Positions 17,263-26,096 of a DNA stretch of 64,000 bases are shown piece by piece. The stretch is from Bog-756 sp963777665 (GTDB taxonomy: Bacteria; Actinomycetota; Acidimicrobiia; Acidimicrobiales; RAAP-2): the NCBI GenBank assembly GCA_963777665.1, contig CAVZRJ010000008.1, positions 123,286-187,285 of the forward strand, read 5' to 3'. Every line of letters starts with the position of its first letter. Position 1 is the first letter of the stretch. Made by a program: the position numbers and the translations under genes. The notes under the pieces were generated by a model. That model had not been told where the DNA came from, made no database searches, and was given only the letters and a program-made list of their open reading frames with translations.

Positions 17263-18969
17263 GTGCCCCTCGTGACCGCCCTGCCCGTCCCGTCGGCCCT
17301 ACCCCTGCCGCCGGCCGGTGAGGATCCCCTCTGGTTCCAGCGCGCCGTCTTCTACGAGGTCTTCATCCGCGGGTTCTTCGACGGCAACAACGACGGGGTG
17401 GGTGACATCCCCGGGCTCATCGCCAAGCTCGACTACCTCCAGTGGCTCGGCGTCGACTGCCTCTGGCTCCTCCCGTTCTACCCGTCGCCGCTGCGGGACG
17501 GTGGCTACGACATCAGCGACTACTTCTCGGTGCACCCCGAGAGCGGTACCGTCGACGACCTCCGGACGCTGCTCCACGAGGCCCACAGCCGGGGCATCCG
17601 GGTCGTCGCCGACCTGGTGATCAACCACACGAGCGACCAGCACCCCTGGTTCATCGAGTCGCGCAGCAGTCGCGGCAACCCGAAGGCCGACTGGTACGTC
17701 TGGAACGACGACGACCAGCGGTGGCCGGAGGCCCGGGTCGTCTTCATCGACGTCGAGCGCTCCAACTGGTCCTACGAGTCGGCGCGCGACCAGTACTACT
17801 GGCACCGCTTCTACGCCCATCAGCCGGACCTCAACTACGAGAACCCCGAGGTGGTCGAGGCCATGCTCGAGGTGGTGCGGTTCTGGCTCGACCTGGGCCT
17901 CGACGGCTTCCGGCTCGACGCGGTGCCCTTCCTCTTCCAGCAGGACGGCACCGCCGGCGAGAACCTCCCCGAGACCCACGCGTTCATCAAGCGGGTGCGG
18001 GCCGAGCTCGACACCCACTACCCGGGCCGGATCCTGCTGGCCGAGGCCAACGGGTGGCCGACCGATGTGGCCGAGTACTTCGGCGACGACGACGAGTGCC
18101 ACCTCTGCTTCAATTTCCCCCTGATGCCGCGGCTGTTCACCGCGGTCCGCCGGGAGCAGAGCTATCCCATCACAGAGATCCTGGCCCAGACCCCGGAGGC
18201 TCCACCAGGCGGGCAGTGGGCGATCTTCCTCCGCAACCACGACGAGCTCACCCTCGAGATGGTCAGCGAGGAGGAGCGCGACTACCTCTTTTCCGAGTAC
18301 GCCAAGGACCCCCGTATGAAACGCCACATGGGGATCGGCCGGCGTCTCGCCCCCCTCCTCGATCTCGACCGCCGACTGGCCGAGCTCCTCTTCTCGGTCC
18401 TGTTCACCCTGCGGGGCAGCCCGGTCCTCTACTACGGCGACGAGATCCAGATGGGGGACAACCTCTACCTGGGCGACCGGGACTCGGTGCGCACCCCCAT
18501 GCAGTGGACCCCGGACCGCAACGGCGGGTTCAGCCGGGCGGACTTCGCCCAGCTCTACCTGCCGCCCCTCATGGACCCGGTCTACGGGTTCGCCGGGGTC
18601 AACGTCGAGGCACAGCAGCGCAACCCGAGCTCGTTCCTCCACTGGATGCGACGGATGCTCGCCGTGCGCCGGGAGTTCCCCGTCCTCGGCACCGGCACCA
18701 TCGAGATGGTCTCCTCGGCGAACCCCTCGGTGCTGGCCTTCGTGCGCTCGGACCGGCGGAGCCCGGGGACCGGGCGGGGCACCGGCAACCCGGTGCTCTG
18801 CGTGCACAACCTGAGCCGCATGGCCCAGCCGGCCGCCATCGCCGCCGCGGAGTGGGCCGGGCGCCAGCCGATCGAGCTGCTCGGGCGGGTCGCCTTCCCG
18901 CTCATCGGGGTCGAGCCCTACACGGTGACCCTCGGTTCCTACGGCTCCCTCAGCTTCGAGCTCGTTTGA
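17263..18969 (+). CDS. treS: Trehalose synthase / maltose alpha-D-glucosyltransferase (GH13)
   Basis: A 568-residue GH13 enzyme that interconverts maltose and trehalose. The catalytic barrel is complete: DCLWLLPFYPSPLRDGGYD, VVADLVINHTSDQHPWF, the nucleophile region GLDGFRLDAVPFL, the acid/base region ILLAEANGWPTDVAEYFG and FLRNHDELTLEMV. The insert MKRHMGIGRRLAPLLDLDRR is diagnostic for TreS. The GTG at 17263 is used; another GTG lies three codons downstream. No fused maltokinase domain is present. The stop converges on galT across 48 nt. Confidence 0.93.
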   Translation: MPLVTALPVPSALPLPPAGEDPLWFQRAVFYEVFIRGFFDGNNDGVGDIPGLIAKLDYLQWLGVDCLWLLPFYPSPLRDGGYDISDYFSVHPESGTVDDLRTLLHEAHSRGIRVVADLVINHTSDQHPWFIESRSSRGNPKADWYVWNDDDQRWPEARVVFIDVERSNWSYESARDQYYWHRFYAHQPDLNYENPEVVEAMLEVVRFWLDLGLDGFRLDAVPFLFQQDGTAGENLPETHAFIKRVRAELDTHYPGRILLAEANGWPTDVAEYFGDDDECHLCFNFPLMPRLFTAVRREQSYPITEILAQTPEAPPGGQWAIFLRNHDELTLEMVSEEERDYLFSEYAKDPRMKRHMGIGRRLAPLLDLDRRLAELLFSVLFTLRGSPVLYYGDEIQMGDNLYLGDRDSVRTPMQWTPDRNGGFSRADFAQLYLPPLMDPVYGFAGVNVEAQQRNPSSFLHWMRRMLAVRREFPVLGTGTIEMVSSANPSVLAFVRSDRRSPGTGRGTGNPVLCVHNLSRMAQPAAIAAAEWAGRQPIELLGRVAFPLIGVEPYTVTLGSYGSLSFELV

Positions 18970-19017
18970 GTCCGGCAGCGCGGGCGCACCGGCGCGCCGG
19001 AGGGTCGGGCAGCCGGC

Positions 19018-20010
19018 TCAGCCCGCGTTGGCCACCGCGATCGGCGCGCCGAGTTCCTCGGCGGCCTGCTCCGGGTTGACGATGTTGATGAGCACGCCGG
19101 TGCCCAGTTCGAAGCCGGCCACGGTGGTCAGCTTCGGGACCACGTGGACGTGCCAGTGGTACGGCTCGGGCGCCCGGTACGGGGCCGAGTGGAAGACCAG
19201 GTTGTAGGCGATGTCGCCCAGCACGTTGCGCTGGCGACCGAGGGCGATCTTGAGGGCCTTGCCCACCGCGACCAGGTCGGTGGGCGGGCTGTGGTGCAGG
19301 TGCGGTCCGTGGGCGCGCGGGATGACCAGCATCTCGTATGGCGAGCCGCTCCAGAACGGGCACACCACCAGGACCTGTTCGTCCGAGTAGACGACCCGGT
19401 GGGCCACGTTCTCCTCGGCGTCGACCGTCGTGCAGAGCAGGCACCGGCCGGCGAACCGGGCGAAGCCCGCCTGCTCCTCGACGAGCTCCCGGGGAACGAA
19501 CGACATGCCGAGCAGCTGGGCGTGGGGGTGCTCGATGGAGGCGCCGGCCTCGCGACCCGCGTTCACGATGGCCTGGCTGTAGCGGAGCCCCGCGATGGAC
19601 GCGTGCTGGGCGATGCGTTCGGCGATGGCCCGCATGACCACGCCGGTCTGCTCGTCGCTGAGCATCGACCACGAGTTCTGGTGGTCGGGAGAGAGCACGA
19701 GCACCTCGTGGATGCCGCCGGCGGTCGCCTGGGTGAACACCGGCCCGCGGTTGGTGACCACGAACGGTGCGTTCCCCTCGAAGGCCGGGTAGAGATTGGG
19801 GACGACCCGGACCCGCCATGCACCGTCGGGTCCCAGGGTCTCGAGGGCGGGGGTCGTGCTCTCCTCGTTGCCGGGGCAGAACGGGCAGGGACGGGACGTG
19901 TCGGCCTGGATCGAGGCCATCCGGGGGGCGAAGGGGCGGGGCCTGTTGGCGCGGTCGGTGCTCACCACCACCCAACGGCCGGTGAGCGGATCGAGTCGGA
20001 GTTGGTTCAT
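19018..20010 (-). CDS. galT: Galactose-1-phosphate uridylyltransferase
   Basis: A 330-residue HIT-superfamily enzyme exchanging UMP between UDP-glucose and galactose-1-phosphate (Leloir pathway). CPFCPG near residue 45 is the zinc-binding cysteine pair, SIEHPHAQLLG holds the active-site His segment, and HWHVHVVPK near the C terminus is the second HxH motif. The ATG at 20008-20010 gives the family N terminus MNQLRLDPLTGRWVVV. No galK or galE is adjacent, so a broader sugar-1-phosphate nucleotidylyl role is possible. Confidence 0.9.
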   Translation of the reverse strand: MNQLRLDPLTGRWVVVSTDRANRPRPFAPRMASIQADTSRPCPFCPGNEESTTPALETLGPDGAWRVRVVPNLYPAFEGNAPFVVTNRGPVFTQATAGGIHEVLVLSPDHQNSWSMLSDEQTGVVMRAIAERIAQHASIAGLRYSQAIVNAGREAGASIEHPHAQLLGMSFVPRELVEEQAGFARFAGRCLLCTTVDAEENVAHRVVYSDEQVLVVCPFWSGSPYEMLVIPRAHGPHLHHSPPTDLVAVGKALKIALGRQRNVLGDIAYNLVFHSAPYRAPEPYHWHVHVVPKLTTVAGFELGTGVLINIVNPEQAAEELGAPIAVANAG

Positions 20011-20211
20011 CAGATCGGTGCGGTGCCCCTTGTCCATCGCCCGTTGCGTCGCTGCACCTTTGTTGCCACCTCGCATCCGTGTTCGACACCCGGTCCGGAC
20101 AGACACGACCGAATCAGATGGCTACCCCCTCCCAACCTACCAATTCCGGCGCCCACTCATGGTGCACCCACGCCCGGGACGCCCTTCGCCGCGGTGACAG
20201 AATGACGGCCC

Positions 20212-20763
20212 ATGACCATCCTGCCCCCGGGCCGCGAGCCTGCGGCGCAGACGATGCTCCACGTCCGCGACGCCGGGTACGACCTCCTCCTGCTCGGGCA
20301 CGTCCTCGCCGCGCTGGTCGCGCTCGGGGCGGTGGTCGCCGCCGGCGTGTTCGCGCTGTCGCTGCGGCGGTCGACCGGCGCGGGCGGTCCCGTCGGCGAC
20401 GCGCTCGTGCGCTACTACCGTCCCGGGGTCAACTGGGCGGGCCGGGTGCTGTACCTGGTGCCCGTCCTCGGGTTGGCGCTCATGGGCCTGAGCCACGGGG
20501 ACTGGACCTTCACCGACGGGTGGATCCTGGGCGGGCTCGCGTCATGGGCGGCGGTGGCGGTCCTGGCAGAGGCCGTCCTCTGGCCGGAGGAGCGAAGGCT
20601 CCAGGACTTCGTCTCGCGCCGGCCGGCGGAAGCGGTCGCGTTGGCCACTGCGGAAGAAGAGGAGGACGACCCGGACGCGATCTGCGTCCGGGTGGTCGCC
20701 GCCGCCGTCGCCCTCGCGCTCGCGCTGGTGGTGACCGGGGTCGTGATGGTGGCCAAGCCCTGA
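20212..20763 (+). CDS. Predicted four-helix membrane protein (DUF2269-like)
   Basis: A 183-residue protein with four predicted transmembrane segments (about 22-48, 74-95, 104-124, 157-181) and an acidic cytoplasmic stretch (AEEEEDDPD) before the last helix. The first helix begins YDLLLLGHVLAALVALG, resembling small DUF2269-type predicted integral membrane proteins. The function is unknown. It is divergent from galT over a 201-nt gap and converges on the siroheme dehydrogenase gene. Confidence 0.6.
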   Translation: MTILPPGREPAAQTMLHVRDAGYDLLLLGHVLAALVALGAVVAAGVFALSLRRSTGAGGPVGDALVRYYRPGVNWAGRVLYLVPVLGLALMGLSHGDWTFTDGWILGGLASWAAVAVLAEAVLWPEERRLQDFVSRRPAEAVALATAEEEEDDPDAICVRVVAAAVALALALVVTGVVMVAKP

Positions 20764-20782
20764 CCCGGCGACGCCAGGTGGC

Positions 20783-21505
20783 TCAGCCCGCATCGGTGCC
20801 GAGCAACCGGGCGAGCAGCGACCGTGCCTCCTCGGTCCGTCCCTCGGCGACGAGGGGGGCCACCCGGTCGATGGCCTCGGTCCATGCCGCCGACCCGGCC
20901 GCACGACCGGTCGCCTGCAGCGAGGTCCGCGCTTCGTCGACCAGCGCTGCGAGCGCGGCGGTCTCGGGCCCGAGGGCCGCTGCGGCCCGGTCCCGCAACC
21001 ACCGGGCGAGCGCGGGGCTCGCACCGCCGGTCGAGACGGTCAGGGTGACCGGCCCGGCCCGGTGGACGGCCGGAAGCTGGATGGTTCCCGGCGACCGGCC
21101 TGAGGCGAGGTTGACCAGGACGCCCCCCGCGTGGGCATCGGCGACCACCCCGGCGTCGACCGCGGGGACCCCGGTGGCAGCCACCACGAGGCGGTAGCCG
21201 GCCGCCTCGCCGGCGCGGTAGGGGCGGATCTCGACCGAGACGCCGCCCGCCGGGGTCTCCCCGCCCTGCGGGTCCGCCGGGTCGCCGCCGGCGCTCGTGA
21301 GGGCACCCACCTCGGGGCCGACCTCGGGGGCGACCACGGTGACCCGGGCCCCGGCCTCGAGGAGGCCGCGGACCTTAGCCGCGGCCACCGGACCACCCCC
21401 CACGACCAGGCAGGCGGCTCCGAGCAGGTCGAGGGAGACCGGATAGCGCAGGGCCCGACCGGGTCCGGTCGGGCCCGACCCGGGAGGCGGCTCGGAGGTG
21501 GTCAT
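20783..21505 (-). CDS. Precorrin-2 dehydrogenase / sirohydrochlorin ferrochelatase-type protein (CysG N-terminal-like)
   Basis: A 240-residue protein with an NAD-binding Rossmann start, LGAACLVVGGGPVAAAKVRGLLEAGARVTVVAP, as in Met8p/CysG N domains. ATGVPAVDAGVVADA and VSTGGASPALARWLRDR are further family segments. These enzymes oxidise precorrin-2 to sirohydrochlorin and may insert iron to make siroheme. It is divergent from cysH and the siroheme-dependent reductase at 22560, so the expected role is cofactor supply for sulfite reduction. Confidence 0.85.
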   Translation of the reverse strand: MTTSEPPPGSGPTGPGRALRYPVSLDLLGAACLVVGGGPVAAAKVRGLLEAGARVTVVAPEVGPEVGALTSAGGDPADPQGGETPAGGVSVEIRPYRAGEAAGYRLVVAATGVPAVDAGVVADAHAGGVLVNLASGRSPGTIQLPAVHRAGPVTLTVSTGGASPALARWLRDRAAAALGPETAALAALVDEARTSLQATGRAAGSAAWTEAIDRVAPLVAEGRTEEARSLLARLLGTDAG

Positions 21506-21827
21506 CGGCTCGGTGTGGTCCCTGTCCTCGGTCTGGTCGGGAAAGCCGGCTCCAGTCTCGCGGCGGTGGCGGCCCCGGGTCCCGCTGGCCGGTTCCCGGC
21601 GGATTCTGCTAAAACTTGATCTGGTTAGTCATGTATAGTCGTGGTCGAGGTGCTGCGAGGCCGTGGCCGGCTGCGGGCACGCCCGGTGGCCGGAGGGCCG
21701 AAACCGGCCTGCCGGGAATGTTGAGGGATCCAATCGGGTTTTGTCTGTGCAGGTGTGGATGTGCCGGGATGGTCGGCAGGGGGGCGGCGGCGAGCCGCCG
21801 AGCTGCCTCCGGAAGAGGGAGAGTGCC
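21506..21827. promoter_or_regulatory. 322-nt divergent intergenic region upstream of the sulfate-assimilation genes
   Basis: There is no convincing gene. An AT-rich patch at 21609-21639 stands out in GC-rich surroundings; it contains CTAA...TTAG ends (21608-21627) and a -10-like TATAGT at 21634-21639, but no good -35 at standard spacing. If transcription starts just downstream, cysH has a leader of about 180 nt. A perfect 6-bp stem (GGCGGC 21783-21788 with GCCGCC 21794-21799) lies about 30 nt before the GTG. I could not fit a known riboswitch. Confidence 0.35.
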
Positions 21828-22544
21828 GTGAAGCTGAGCGTGGTGGACTACCGGACGAAGCTCGCGCAGATGGCCGAGGACCCGGCGGAGGCCCGGCTGC
21901 GGAACGAGATGGCCGAGCAGTCGGCCGCGTTCGAGGCGGCCCCGGCGGGCCTCATCGTGGCCTGGGCCATCGAGCGGTTCGGCCCGAAGCTCGCACTGTC
22001 CTGCTCCTTCCAGGAGGCCGTGCTCGTCGACATCGCGGTCTCGGTGGATCCGGACATCGAGGTGATCTTCCTCGACACCGAGTCCCACTTCCCGGAGACC
22101 CTCGAATACGTCGAGCTGATCCGCGACCGCTACGACCTCAACCTGACCGTGACCACGCCTGTGGCCGGCGCCGAGGCCCACCCGTGTGGGACCTCGCAGT
22201 GCTGTGAGTTCCGCAAGGTGCGCCCGCTGCGCGACGCCCTTTCGGGCAAGGAGGCGTGGGTGACCGGCCTCAAGCGGGTCGACGCACCCACCCGTCGCCA
22301 CGCCCCGATCGTCGCCTACGACGAGAGCTGGGGCATGGTCAAGATCAACCCGCTGGCCACCTGGACCGAGCAGGACGTGGCCGGGTACGCGCACGACCAC
22401 GGCATCCCCCAGCACCCGCTGCTCTCGCAGGGTTACCTCTCCATCGGCTGTGCGCCGACCACCCGCCCGGTCGGCGAGGGCGAAGACCCGCGCGCCGGAC
22501 GGTGGGCCGACTCGGACAAGGTCGAGTGCGGCCTGCACGTCTGA
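21828..22544 (+). CDS. cysH: Phosphoadenylyl/adenylyl-sulfate reductase
   Basis: A 238-residue enzyme that reduces activated sulfate (APS or PAPS) to sulfite. SCSFQEAVLVDI and FLDTESHFPETLEYV are the nucleotide-binding motifs, and the catalytic Cys lies in the C-terminal ECGLH. The Cys pair C125-C126 (SQCCEFRKV) is the first half of the [4Fe-4S] ligand set of APS reductases. The second half, normally CxxC, reads C208-A-P-T211, so the fourth ligand is absent. The start is GTG at 21828 behind a GGAAGAGGGAG ribosome site. The siroheme reductase follows after 15 nt. Confidence 0.9.
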   Translation: MKLSVVDYRTKLAQMAEDPAEARLRNEMAEQSAAFEAAPAGLIVAWAIERFGPKLALSCSFQEAVLVDIAVSVDPDIEVIFLDTESHFPETLEYVELIRDRYDLNLTVTTPVAGAEAHPCGTSQCCEFRKVRPLRDALSGKEAWVTGLKRVDAPTRRHAPIVAYDESWGMVKINPLATWTEQDVAGYAHDHGIPQHPLLSQGYLSIGCAPTTRPVGEGEDPRAGRWADSDKVECGLHV

Positions 22545-22559
22545 GATGACCCTCCGCAG

Positions 22560-24353
22560 ATGACGAAGGACCGCGACGAGCTCTACGGGCTCCACATCCG
22601 CGGCACCGACCGCCCGATGCCCTTCGTCAACCCCTACCGGACCAAGGGCGAGCTCAACGAGATCGAGCAGTGGAAGCTCGCGCGCCACCCGCTCGAGATC
22701 GCCGACGCCATCATCGACACCTACTCGAAGGAGGGCCCGGCGGCCATCGCCAAGGTCCCCGGAGAGGTCGAGCGCCTCAAGTGGGCCGGCATCTACCCCC
22801 AGAAGCAGGGGGGCGACGCGTTCATGATGCGGGTCAAGGTGCCCGGGGGGTTCCTCACCGCCCCCCAGGCCCGCGAGATCGGGGTGGCGGCGGATGCGTT
22901 CGGCGAGGGGCCCGACGGCACCGAAAGCAGGGTCTTCGGCTCACGGTACGCCGACCTCACCACCCGCCAGACCGTGCAGATCCACTGGCTGCGCATCGAG
23001 GACATCCCGCGCATCTGGCGGCGCTTCGCAGCCGTGGGGCTGACCACCGTGCAGGCGTGCGGCGACTCGTCCCGCAACGTCCTGTGCTGCCCGGTGTCCG
23101 GGGTCGACGCCGCGGAGGCGTTCGATGCGCTCCCGATCGCCCGCGCGGTGTCCGGGTTCTTCACCGGCAACCGCGAGTACGCCAACCTGCCCCGCAAGTT
23201 CAAGATCTCGGTGACCGGGTGCGTGGAGGACTGCGCCCAGGCCGAGATCAACGACATCGGCCTCTGGCCGGCGCGTGCGGCAGACGGGACCCTCGGCTTC
23301 AACCTCCTGGTGGGCGGGGGTCTCTCCGACGGCGAGCGGATGGCCTCCGACGTCGACGTGTTCGTCGAGCAGGGCCAGGCGGTCGAGGTCACCCGGGCCA
23401 TCGCGCAGCTCTTCGGCGAGCTCGGGAACCGCGAGAACCGGGGGCTGGCCCGCATGCGCTACCTGGTCCAGGAGCTCGGGCCCGAGGGCTTCCGCGAGGA
23501 GCTCGCGGCGCGCGCCCGCTTCGACCTGGTGCCGTCCGGTGTGGAGCTCACCCGCCGCTACCGCGGAGACCACGTCGGCGTGCACGCCCAGAAGGAGGAC
23601 GGCGTCTTCTACGTCGGGTGCTCGGTGCCGGTCGGCCGGATGAACGGGATCGAGTTGGTGGAAGCCGCCCGGCTCGCGGAGACGTACGGGGACGGCACCC
23701 TCCGGATCGGGACCGACCAGAACCTCGTCCTGACCGGTGTCCACGGTGACCGGCTCGACGCCCTGCTCGCCGAGGACCTGCTGGTCAAGTACTCCCCCTT
23801 CCCCGGTCCCTTCACCCGGGGTGCGGTCGCCTGTACCGGGTCCGAGTTCTGCCGCTACGCCATCGTCGAGACCAAGGAGCGGGCGGTCAAGTGGGCCCGC
23901 TTCCTCGACGCGCAGCTGGCGGGCGAGCCGGTGGGGGTGCCGCCGGTGCACGGAGCCCCGACGCCGGCCCGCGCCGACGCCGGGATCATCCGGATGCACT
24001 TCTCGGGCTGCTCGGCCAGTTGCGCGCAGCCCCAGATCGCGGACATCGGCCTGCGGGGCGAGGTCGCCCATGTGGGCGACCACCTGTCCGAGGCGGTCGA
24101 CATCGGGCTCGGCGGATCGCTCGGGGCCGACGCCGGCTTCCTCGACTGGGTCGAGCACGCGCGGCCGGTCACCGAGGTGCCCGACGCGCTGTTGCGGGTG
24201 GTGCGCCGCTACCAGGCCGAGCGCCGTGAGGACGAGCCCTTCTACAACTGGGCGCGGCGCGTCCCCAACGACGAGCTGCGCCGCACCCTCGCCGAAGAGG
24301 GCACCGGCACCCCGGTCGCGCTGTCGACCAAGCCGGCCGCGGAGGCACGATGA
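22560..24353 (+). CDS. Ferredoxin-type sulfite (or nitrite) reductase, NirA/Sir family
   Basis: A 597-residue siroheme [4Fe-4S] reductase with the tandem half-repeat architecture of the family. The cluster/siroheme cysteines are C425 and C431 (ACTGSEFC) and C484 and C488 (CSASC). RQTVQIHWLRIEDIP and VTGCVEDCAQAEINDIG are conserved substrate/siroheme segments. The position directly after cysH favours sulfite as substrate. The stop overlaps the next start as ATGA, so it is translationally coupled to an FrhB-like protein that may be its electron donor. Confidence 0.9.
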   Translation: MTKDRDELYGLHIRGTDRPMPFVNPYRTKGELNEIEQWKLARHPLEIADAIIDTYSKEGPAAIAKVPGEVERLKWAGIYPQKQGGDAFMMRVKVPGGFLTAPQAREIGVAADAFGEGPDGTESRVFGSRYADLTTRQTVQIHWLRIEDIPRIWRRFAAVGLTTVQACGDSSRNVLCCPVSGVDAAEAFDALPIARAVSGFFTGNREYANLPRKFKISVTGCVEDCAQAEINDIGLWPARAADGTLGFNLLVGGGLSDGERMASDVDVFVEQGQAVEVTRAIAQLFGELGNRENRGLARMRYLVQELGPEGFREELAARARFDLVPSGVELTRRYRGDHVGVHAQKEDGVFYVGCSVPVGRMNGIELVEAARLAETYGDGTLRIGTDQNLVLTGVHGDRLDALLAEDLLVKYSPFPGPFTRGAVACTGSEFCRYAIVETKERAVKWARFLDAQLAGEPVGVPPVHGAPTPARADAGIIRMHFSGCSASCAQPQIADIGLRGEVAHVGDHLSEAVDIGLGGSLGADAGFLDWVEHARPVTEVPDALLRVVRRYQAERREDEPFYNWARRVPNDELRRTLAEEGTGTPVALSTKPAAEAR

Positions 24354-25615
24354 AGGGCGCCCGCATCCGCGACGAGATGAACGGGATCGAGGAACCCCCC
24401 GGGAAGACGTGGTTCTGGGAGCTGCAGGCCGGGGTCATCGACGCAGGGCGCTGCATCCAGTGCGGCACCTGCGTTGCCGCCTGCCCGTCCAACTCGATCG
24501 GCGTCGACGAGGACACCGACCTGCCCGAGCTGGTCAAGATGTGCACGGGCTGCTCGCTCTGCTGGGACTTCTGCCCGAGGGGCGGGCTCCGCTACGAGGC
24601 ACTGTGGCCACCGTCGACGCCGGAGGAGGACGCCGCCGGGGCCGCGACGGTCGAGCGGTCGGACGCCAGCGACACCTACTGGAAGATCACCGGCGGCCCG
24701 CCCGGGGACGGCCTCGGCGCGGTCCTCGACGCCTACTCGGTCCGGGCCGGCTCGCGCCCCGACTCGGCGCAGGACGGCGGGGTGGTGTCCGCACTGCTCA
24801 TCGCCGCGCTGGCCGGGGGCGAGATCGACGGCGCCGTGGTCACCCGTCCGAGCGACGACCCCGAGGAACCCTGGAAGGGCGTGGCCCATCTCGCCACCAC
24901 GGCCAAGGAGATCACCGAGGCGGCAGGCAGCTACTACAACCAGACCATGGCCCTCGCAGAGCTCGACCTCTCGCGCTACGACCTGCCGGCCAAGCCGCGC
25001 ATCGCGGTCGTGGGCACGCCCTGCGAGATCCAGGGCATCAGGGCGATGCAGTCCCGCCGGTGGCCGACCGGGGCCCACCGCGTCGACTCGGTGGTCCTCA
25101 CCATCGCCCTCCTCTGCACGAAGAGCTTCGACTACAAGGGCCTCATGCTCCAGCTCCTGCGCGACGACCGGGCCATCGACATCGAGCGGGTCAGCAAGGT
25201 CGACGTGATCCGGGGTCGGATGATCGTCGAGTACCGCGACGGCGAGATCGCGGTGGACGAGCCGATCAAGAACTTCCACGGCGCAGCGCTCAAGGGGTGC
25301 GACGAGTGCGCCGACTTCCTCGGCCGCAGCGCCGACCTCTCGGTGGGCAGCGTCGGGGCGATGGACGGCTGGAGTAGCGTGCTGGTCCGCACCGAGCGGG
25401 GGCGGCTCGCGCTGGACAACGCGCGTGGCCGCCTCGACTTCCGCGAGCTCGACAACCCCGAGGCCCTGGTCAAGCTCGACGGCTTCGACAAGCGGGTCGC
25501 CTTCGAGAGCCTTCGCCGCGAGTTCGACCCCGAGGCACCGCTGTTCATCGACTACGCCGAGCACGTCGCGGCCTACGAGGGATCCGACCGGGCCCCGGTG
25601 GTGCCCGACCGGTGA
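24350..25615 (+). CDS. FrhB/FpoF-like iron-sulfur flavoprotein (coenzyme F420 hydrogenase/dehydrogenase beta family)
   Basis: A 421-residue protein. Residues about 30-85 hold two ferredoxin-type motifs, CIQCGTCVAACP and CTGCSLCWDFCPR, enough for two [4Fe-4S] clusters. The rest matches the FrhB family: DGGVVSALLIAAL, a central VVGTPCEIQGIRAMQ and a C-terminal GCDECADFLGRSADLSVG. FrhB proteins carry FAD and oxidise or reduce coenzyme F420, passing electrons through clusters. The ATGA overlap with the siroheme reductase argues for a functional pair. Use of F420 is inferred; ferredoxin-only chemistry cannot be excluded. Confidence 0.8.
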   Translation: MKGARIRDEMNGIEEPPGKTWFWELQAGVIDAGRCIQCGTCVAACPSNSIGVDEDTDLPELVKMCTGCSLCWDFCPRGGLRYEALWPPSTPEEDAAGAATVERSDASDTYWKITGGPPGDGLGAVLDAYSVRAGSRPDSAQDGGVVSALLIAALAGGEIDGAVVTRPSDDPEEPWKGVAHLATTAKEITEAAGSYYNQTMALAELDLSRYDLPAKPRIAVVGTPCEIQGIRAMQSRRWPTGAHRVDSVVLTIALLCTKSFDYKGLMLQLLRDDRAIDIERVSKVDVIRGRMIVEYRDGEIAVDEPIKNFHGAALKGCDECADFLGRSADLSVGSVGAMDGWSSVLVRTERGRLALDNARGRLDFRELDNPEALVKLDGFDKRVAFESLRREFDPEAPLFIDYAEHVAAYEGSDRAPVVPDR

Positions 25616-25703
25616 GGCGTTTCTGACCAGGGACGATGCACCGCGTGGCGGTCGGACCGGGCAAGCCGATTCCACCGGACCCGTTGTGGGTAGTGTGGGT
25701 CTT

Positions 25704-26032
25704 GTGACGGTGTTCGAGGTGGACGGAGGCCCGAGGCTGGAGTTCCCCGAGGAGCCGGTCGATCTCAAAGCCGGCCTCCGGGCGCGCTGCTCGACGGCGG
25801 CGATTGGCGGGACGGCTTCAGCGACGACATCTGCATCGGCCTCTGGCTCTGGGGCAAGTGGCAGCCGGCCCTCGAACCGGCGGGGTGCACCCGTGAGGAG
25901 TTCGTCGACGCGGTGGTCGCCTACAAGCGGGAGCTCTGGCTCTGGCTCGCGGGCGACCGGCAGTGGCTGCCGTTCCTGACCGGCCTCGCCGGACGGGTGG
26001 TCCGCCGGATGCCCGTCGCCGCAGCCGGCTGA
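25704..26032 (+). pseudogene. Small hypothetical protein, frameshifted
   Basis: A GTG start at 25704 gives TVFEVDGGPRLEFPEEPVDLKAGLR, then continuity moves to another frame at about 25,783. There an uninterrupted Trp-rich segment (DDICIGLWLWGKWQPALE, then AYKRELWLWLAGDRQWLPF) runs to a stop at 26032. Joining them gives about 109 residues. The strongly amino-acid-like composition in each half suggests a real gene with a one-base deletion. I do not recognise the family. Confidence 0.55.
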
Positions 26033-26096
26033 GCCGACCCGTTCCCTCACCCCGCTCGCCGGGGCCCCTGTTCGATCCCGACACCGAGGAGGATGC

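Noticed and set aside
21506..21827. Known sulfur riboswitch (SAM, cobalamin) in the cysH leader
   Set aside because: I could not place the conserved core sequences of these classes; only an AT-rich patch and one simple stem are visible.
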